A DNA stretch of 64,000 nt, from assembly GCA_949752735.1 (NCBI GenBank), contig OX457043.1:39807357-39871356 (forward strand), given 5' to 3'. The stretch's first letter is position 1. Every line of letters begins with the position of its first letter. The translations under genes were made by a program, and so were the position numbers. Below are positions 59,550 to 64,000 of the stretch, piece after piece. The notes beneath the pieces are model-generated. The model was given only the letters and a program-made list of their open reading frames with translations. It was not told the origin of the DNA and searched no databases. The stretch is from Lumbricus terrestris (Eukaryota > Annelida > Clitellata > Crassiclitellata > Lumbricidae).

Positions 59550-62500
59550 GTTTATTAGTGTTATAAACAGTATTTTTGTGCCACAGTTTCAGGCTTTCAG
59601 CGTAATCTCAGTCGAACTTCGACAGTGTGTTGCTTAATAAAACAGGGCCTACGAGAGACCCCTAAAAGGGCCCTATATATACATGCTATTTAGTGGACTG
59701 AGAGACGTCTATGACTGAGCGGTGAAAGGAGAAAATCAGCAATCGGCCTTCTCATTGCGAGTAGGTCTACGACTCTACGTCATTTTGCGTTCTCATGGTA
59801 ACGCTTTCCTAAACGATGACGCCATCAGTGGCTTTTTTGCCTTACGTCATCTTTCTAACGACCTAAGAATAGGTATAGGTATATGCTAACGACTATCTCA
59901 CGAGTATAACATTCATTTTGTGAAAGAACTTCAATAATTTTCGAATAATAATAATAATAATCTTCGTTTAATTTCGAATTGACACACCGCAGAATGATTA
60001 CAGTTCCTACAATGAAGAATAACTTCGAAACAGTCGACGGTTGAAAGAACTACAATCAGTAAGAAAACAAAAAGGAGCAGAGCATATGACAGTGTGAGCA
60101 AAATCATGACCCTTTGAATCTCAGAGGGACATGGCTGGATGCGAAGATCCGAGTAAGAAATTTCATTGTCTTTCTCTGTAGTAATCATTATTAAGCAGGC
60201 CTATAGGCCTATATACAGGCTAAATGATGTGGTGAATATCGATAATGATGATGACGACGATGACGATGGTGGTGGTGATGATGATGATCGTATTGATAAT
60301 GGTCCAGTCAGTTGGTCTATTTGATTTAAAATCGAGATAATTATTAGGCCTATAGGTCCATATTTAATCATCCTCAAATACTCTATGATAATTATAATCC
60401 GATCATTATAACTGTATGAGTAATTTATTTTGACGATTGACTTTTTATAGATGGCTACAGTATCTTTGTGCAGTCTTCCTCCTCTTCTTGGTGCACAGAC
60501 GAAGCAAGAAACTAACGCGAAACGTAAAATGCAATTTCGAAGAGCTGTTCAATTGAACAGATTTCCTCAAAGTTAAACGTAAGAATTGCTCACCTAATTG
60601 AAATGCATATAATATTATACTTCTAATTGACCATTATTTTATGTAGCGCATTGAGATTGAAAAATTCTGCGCTAGCAATGTGATAAATATATGCTTGATG
60701 CAATTAAAATGAGAACATTTTTCGCTTAGAAAAACATTTTCTTGTAACAAGCAAAAAATTGTGAGATAAAGTTTAAAAATGGTTTCTTCGATTGTAATAG
60801 ATCTGTGTGAAAGGATCGATGTAATGGGTCTAGTACGTTGATCCTTGCACACTGATCTCATCACACTTTGATCCTCTGCATCGCTGCAACATGATCAGTA
60901 TATGCCTGCAATAATTATGATTTATATGATTCAAAAGAAAAACTGATCTCACAGCATCTTTGTCATAGATTTTCTTTTTGAACGAGTTAATTTAAGACAA
61001 AACCTAACATTCATAATAGGAATTCTGAAACCTACATGTTTAAGTTTTCCTGGATGACATGCCTGAATCAAGATGGAGGGGAGGGCGATTGTTGCAAAAC
61101 CTGCAAATGGATATCTGCGGAAACTTGCTCTTTTGTGAGGTGTCCAATTCGACATTTTGCTTTCTCAAATAAACACCAACAACCTTTCTGTTTCCTTTAC
61201 AATGGCAGCCGACCTTTGGGGCTCCGCTTTAAGTGCACAACCGGATATGATCCCTTGTTTTATGATACCCTGGTTATTCTTTCTGTTATGTTAATCATTG
61301 ATGTTGTTATTCTGCTGGTGTTCAATGTACAACGGTTGTCGCCTTAACAAACGAGTCACGCTCCAGCAGCAGGATAATTCTGTAGGCTACTTTCAATTTT
61401 CCTATATAATGATATTACACTTATAGGCTACATATCATCAGGATAAGCCTATATTAATTAATTATCTTCGTTCGTTGGTTTCTGTGTTGCTATAGGAACC
61501 GCTACCTGATGGGATTGGCTTGAGGGAATTGTGATGAGTGATGATTATGTGGCTCTGTGTTGTTTGTTGCTGTTGTTGGTGTTGTTGTTGTTGTTGTTGC
61601 TGTTGTTGTGTGTGTTTGTAGTTTATTTGTATTAGTACCTGCCGGGCCTCTGGCGTGGTGTAAAACCCCGTAAGCTCCTCGCAAAGGCAGTAGGGCCCCT
61701 GGCGCGGTCTGTCTTGGAGCCCCGCAAGCCCATTATTATTAATTTTAAATTTACTATATTATTATTTATGTGCTGTGAGTTGTTGAGCCGAGAAAGGAAG
61801 GGGCGTTATGATGGAGGGGAAGTGGCGGACGTTGAAGCTGGATCGCAGTGGGATATCGAAACAACCTCAAGTAAAGGACAACCTCAACTCAATCGACAAC
61901 GAGGCGGAGGACGCATATCCCATCTGGCACAAAAAACTTTGTTTACAAAACTGAAAGAGACATTGCAAATTACATGTATAGCCTATTAGAGACTCAATGG
62001 ATTTTATAATAAAATACTTAACAATTATATGTTCAGTTAATTGTCTTTTCATGCTTTCTGACTGTTCTTGACTTCAGCTGTCGCTCTGCCATCGTGGTCT
62101 ATGCCAAAGTAAGTAGGCAAATATGCAAGAACCGAAGTTCCGATAAGCAGTTTGCCGAATCTCTACAACTCATCTTCACCTTTGGCTGCACGTGATCCCA
62201 CGTACCAATTAATGTTAACAGCAATGCGAGCAGTCCAGGGCTGTTTTAAGGAATTTTTAGAACTGCACAACTCCCTTTCCCCCCATTTTCCATGGTAAAT
62301 TACTTCCAATTGGGCGGATAATGACCTTTTCGCTAGTTTTGACTGTATAGAAGTGCTTATAACAACTGCACAAATCCATTTAGAACTGCACATTTTGTGT
62401 ACAACTGCACGTTAAAAAACAGCCCTGGAGCAGTCTAACTCTGCTATGTCGCTTTTGATCATCTTTCGGTACAAAATCTCATGTTTGTTCCTCCCTCGTC

Positions 62501-64000
62501 TTATGGTAATAATGGGGAGAGGGTGCAGCAGTAGAGTCCTTAGCAGCAGTAGAGTCCTTAGGACTTACCTTTCTAGTTCCGAGCAGCTGCGTTCGTCCGT
62601 TGCTGACATCCATTTCCACCTGACTCAGTCCATCGTGGAAAGGTCGCAAACTGCGAGATACGTTGAGCGCCGCCTCCTGCAGTCTTCCGATGGTAGCGTT
62701 CAGATGGAGCATCATGCTGTCGAAGGGTCTGAGGAAGAGCATCACCTGGTGGAGCGACTGCTCGGCGCTGCAACTCATCGATCTCGACACTTCTTCGACG
62801 TTCAAGAACACGTTCCCGAGAGGTCCTTGGCGACCGACGAGCAGACCGGAAATGACGATGAGGTAGGCCAAGCGACCATTGCGAGTGCAGACGGACGGTA
62901 GAAGCAGAGCAGCCAGACAGCGACACGTCCTCGAAAAGGCGAGGCAGAGGGTCAAGGTTACGGCCAATCCTGCACCAAGAATGCTTGCCGATAGGAATCC
63001 GTAGTCCAGCTGGTAGTTCATCCACAGAAAGACGACACATCCGGTCAGCTGACCGATCACTATGGAAACGATCAAGCGGAAGGCACGGCTGTCGACAATC
63101 GACCGACGACATCTTCTTCTTCTCTTGCTCCGATCCGCCATTTCCGGTTCAGTTTGATCATGACCCAGCGTGCAATTGAGGTGCTGCTCATAAAGAGACT
63201 GTTCAGCGGTAGGGTGCATGGGGTCCTTGTAGAACCTGGCCGATTCGTCAAGGTCTTTTGGAGGACGACGGTTGGAATGGTTTCCATCTTCAGGTCGATC
63301 CAATCGCTTTCCACCTGACCGTCCGTCACTTCCATCCGCTTCTTCATCTAGTTCAATGGATAGAAGCACTTGTTGTGGTGGCGCCACTGTGCACGATGAA
63401 TCATGCATGACCTTCCTCGTCTCTTCAGCAAAGCCATCAGTTCTCCTCAGGGAGCAATGACTCCTGTCTTCAACATTCGCGTGGTGGAGTTTCAGCTGCG
63501 TAGGGGGCGCTGCGGTCCTCGACCTTGATCCCAATCGAGCAGCTCGTGAGTTGGTAGATCTACTGTTGCGGGGGTGATCGATGGAAGACTCCAGTTCAAC
63601 GACTGATCCGTGGTTGACTTCCATCGCATCCTGGTCTCGGTCCATTGAACGGGCAGCTGCTGCAGCAGATGCTGGAGCCCCGTGGTCACGGTTTGGTTTG
63701 ACGACCATCCTTGGCTTCTTCCAACGTCCGACGTCAACGCGACAGAAGTCGGATGAGGATGAGCCGTGGCAGCTGCTGCCATCGCCACTGCCACCGAGAC
63801 CATCACTGAAGGATGACGTCAGCTGAGATGGATGGAAGCAGGATGATGCTGCTGCTGCTGCTGCTGTTGTTGTATCAGTCAGACCTCCGATGCTTCTGCT
63901 CTGAAACGCACCGTGCCATGACAACTCTTCACGAGATGGAAGAGGAGGACGCCTCTGCTGCTGCTCCTGCTGCTGATGATACTGCTGCTGATGATGCTGA
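52227..64000 (-). CDS. DCST2: DC-STAMP domain protein, DCST2-like, C-terminal ~1,000 aa (5' incomplete), 4 exons
   Basis: Multi-pass membrane protein of the DCST1/DCST2/SPE-42/Sneaky family, needed for sperm-egg fusion or sperm membrane breakdown in animals. Exons in transcription order: >64000-62569, 56213-56068, 54868-54607, 53396-52227, all phases consistent. Visible parts: a long low-complexity N-terminal region, membrane segments (RAFRLIVSIVIGQL, LAVTLTLCLAF), GRLAYLIVISGLLVGRQGPL and SRSMSCSAEQ, a Cys-containing ectodomain, DYDNIYVSDLF, further membrane segments, and a C-terminal C4C4 RING. DYDNIY and the FSR-LLLLP-R-GR pattern recall DCST2 more than DCST1. The start lies beyond the window or is internal at 63141. 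Confidence 0.9.
53397..54606 (-). other. DCST2-like intron with tandem degenerate repeat
   Basis: About 53485-53715 holds three copies of a ~75-85-bp unit (ATGTTTTCTTGAGATTTT ... AAACGACT ... GGTCGTC). A poly-C tract lies at 53755-53767. The rest is unremarkable. Confidence 0.6.
54607..54868 (-). CDS. DCST2: DCST2-like window exon 3
   Basis: Encodes MIDELRMSTSDRDICDPLDT then SLNDSSALCQPSKWAGEAIQ and TTGLVFNIRRQ. Acceptor GATGCAG, donor ACAG|GTCGAC, phase 0. Several N-glycosylation motifs (NDS, NAT, NTT) fit an extracellular segment. Confidence 0.87.
54869..56067 (-). other. DCST2-like intron, nothing functional recognised
   Basis: Contains short CTG/GTT and GAT trinucleotide runs near 55985-56050 (adjoining exon 2). 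An open frame at 55568-55870 on the plus strand has no recognised domain. Confidence 0.5.
56068..56213 (-). CDS. DCST2: DCST2-like window exon 2
   Basis: Encodes TCRTLVETAFDACWKGIDRA then QDQCLGVMDALGTVYHH and LDRINPDR, with the C-x-D-A-x-x-x-C spacing of the family ectodomain. Acceptor TGTGCAG, donor ACAG|GTGGTC, phase 2. Confidence 0.85.
56541..56622. repeat. ACTATAC/ACTATGC heptamer tandem
   Basis: About ten degenerate 7-bp units in two clusters split by ATTATAGAGTCT. Confidence 0.85.
57425..57644. mobile_element. hAT-like MITE, 220 bp
   Basis: Ends CAGGGCTG and CAGCCCTG; flanks GGACCAAC and GAACCAAC match at 7 of 8 positions (8-bp target duplication). Non-coding. Confidence 0.78.
57965..58305. 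mobile_element. hAT-like MITE, older copy
   Basis: Ends CAGGGCTTTTTTTA and TTTAAAAAAGCCCCG. Internal AACTGCAAATTTTGTATAG and AACTGCACGTT match the element at 62236. The flanking 8-mers agree at about 6 of 8. Confidence 0.65.
59504..59546. repeat. (AT)n microsatellite
   Basis: About 43 bp of uninterrupted AT dinucleotide. Confidence 0.95.
61036..61347 (+). CDS. Unrecognised 103-aa Cys-rich frame with C-terminal membrane segment
   Basis: Opposite strand to the DCST2-like gene, inside its large intron. It has nine Cys in the first 70 residues (GDCCKTCKWIS, ETCSFVRCP, PFCFLYNG, FKCTTGY), then a hydrophobic stretch LVILSVMLIIDVVILLVF near the C-terminus. No signal peptide is obvious, no family is recognised and no splice support was found. 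May be chance or a relic exon. Confidence 0.25.
   Translation: MFKFSWMTCLNQDGGEGDCCKTCKWISAETCSFVRCPIRHFAFSNKHQQPFCFLYNGSRPLGLRFKCTTGYDPLFYDTLVILSVMLIIDVVILLVFNVQRLSP
61560..61620. repeat. (TTG)n microsatellite
   Basis: TGTTGTTG runs interrupted by single GTG and CTG units. Confidence 0.85.
62236..62427. mobile_element. hAT-like MITE, 192 bp, intact ends
   Basis: Ends CAGGGCTGTTTTAA and TTAAAAAACAGCCCTG; perfect 8-bp target duplication GAGCAGTC (62228-62235, 62428-62435). Internal repeats ACTGCAC. Best-preserved member of this family in the window. Confidence 0.92.
62569..64000 (-). CDS. DCST2: DCST2-like window exon 1 (5' partial)
   Basis: Open from the window edge. Begins with a Gln/His run, then Ser-, Ala- and charge-rich sequence for about 286 residues, then MADRSKRRRRCRRS (Met at 63141) just before the first membrane segment. 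Next come LAYLIVISGLLVGRQGPLG, NVEEVSRSMSCSAEQSLH and RTQLLGTRK. Donor AAAG|GTAAGT, phase 0. Known family members start close to the first membrane segment, so the long leader is either an extension or untranslated. Confidence 0.88.

Larger units (their letters stand above)
56214..62568 (-). other. Large DCST2-like intron (6.4 kb)
   Basis: Holds three hAT-like MITEs, an ACTATAC tandem (56541-56622), (AT)n at 59504-59546, GAT/GAC repeats (60240-60290), a (TTG)n tract (61560-61620) and one plus-strand frame (61036-61347). No conserved exon found. Confidence 0.6.

Noticed and set aside
59931..60188. 85-aa minus-strand frame with a membrane-like stretch in the DCST2 intron
   Set aside because: Overlaps a repeat fragment (CCGCAGAATGATTACAGT also at ~6457) and has no fitting splice sites.
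62446..62901. Plus-strand 151-aa frame opposite the DCST2-like exon
   Set aside because: Shadow of the conserved minus-strand exon; no domain of its own.

Overview
The window is animal genomic DNA with two protein-coding genes in tail-to-tail orientation, both split by GT-AG introns and crowded with transposon remnants. The plus strand, from about 264 to 48875, carries the C-terminal roughly 2,215 codons of an RNF213 orthologue, the giant AAA+ ATPase / E3 ubiquitin ligase. I could build it from 43 exons whose phases agree at every junction but one. The minus strand, from the right edge to 52227, carries a DC-STAMP family gene, closest by recalled motifs to DCST2 (sperm-egg fusion family: DCST1/2, SPE-42/49, Sneaky). 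Four exons are visible and the N-terminus lies beyond the window. The organism looks like an invertebrate deuterostome, perhaps an echinoderm. This rests on a Gmr1-type LTR retrotransposon, the RNF213/DCST2 divergence and abundant AGGCCTA motifs on the right; it is an inference, not proof.

Layout. 1-3067: last AAA-core exons, a LINE tail, and a 33-copy minisatellite whose 53-bp unit is itself the intron-3'-end plus exon-start of the next exon. 3068-19000: AAA-core end and the first part of the E3 module, with a LINE fragment, a tRNA-derived SINE, a 95-bp palindrome and a TIR element in introns. 19036-31539: RING exon, E3 shell/core and the RZ finger (split over a 35-nt microexon and the next exon), with piggyBac-like and hAT-like elements in introns. 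31540-42004: one 10.5-kb intron holding a 2.5-kb foldback element and a complete 7.4-kb LTR retrotransposon with identical-length LTRs and 5-bp target duplications, inserted only 22 bp from the next exon. 42005-48875: C-terminal RNF213 exons and stop. 48876-52226: convergent intergenic region with a SINE. 52227-64000: DCST2-like gene with hAT-like MITEs and microsatellites in its introns.

Both genes encode membrane- or lipid-linked RING-type proteins, but nothing here shows that they work together. The most unusual structures are the splice-acceptor minisatellite at 1356-3102, the Gmr1-type element (integrase upstream of reverse transcriptase) next to a splice site, and inverted repeats flanking an essential exon at 19852-20820. 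No prokaryotic features, CRISPR arrays, rRNA or functional tRNA genes were seen. Splice sites were assigned by reading, so any single boundary may be off by a few bases.
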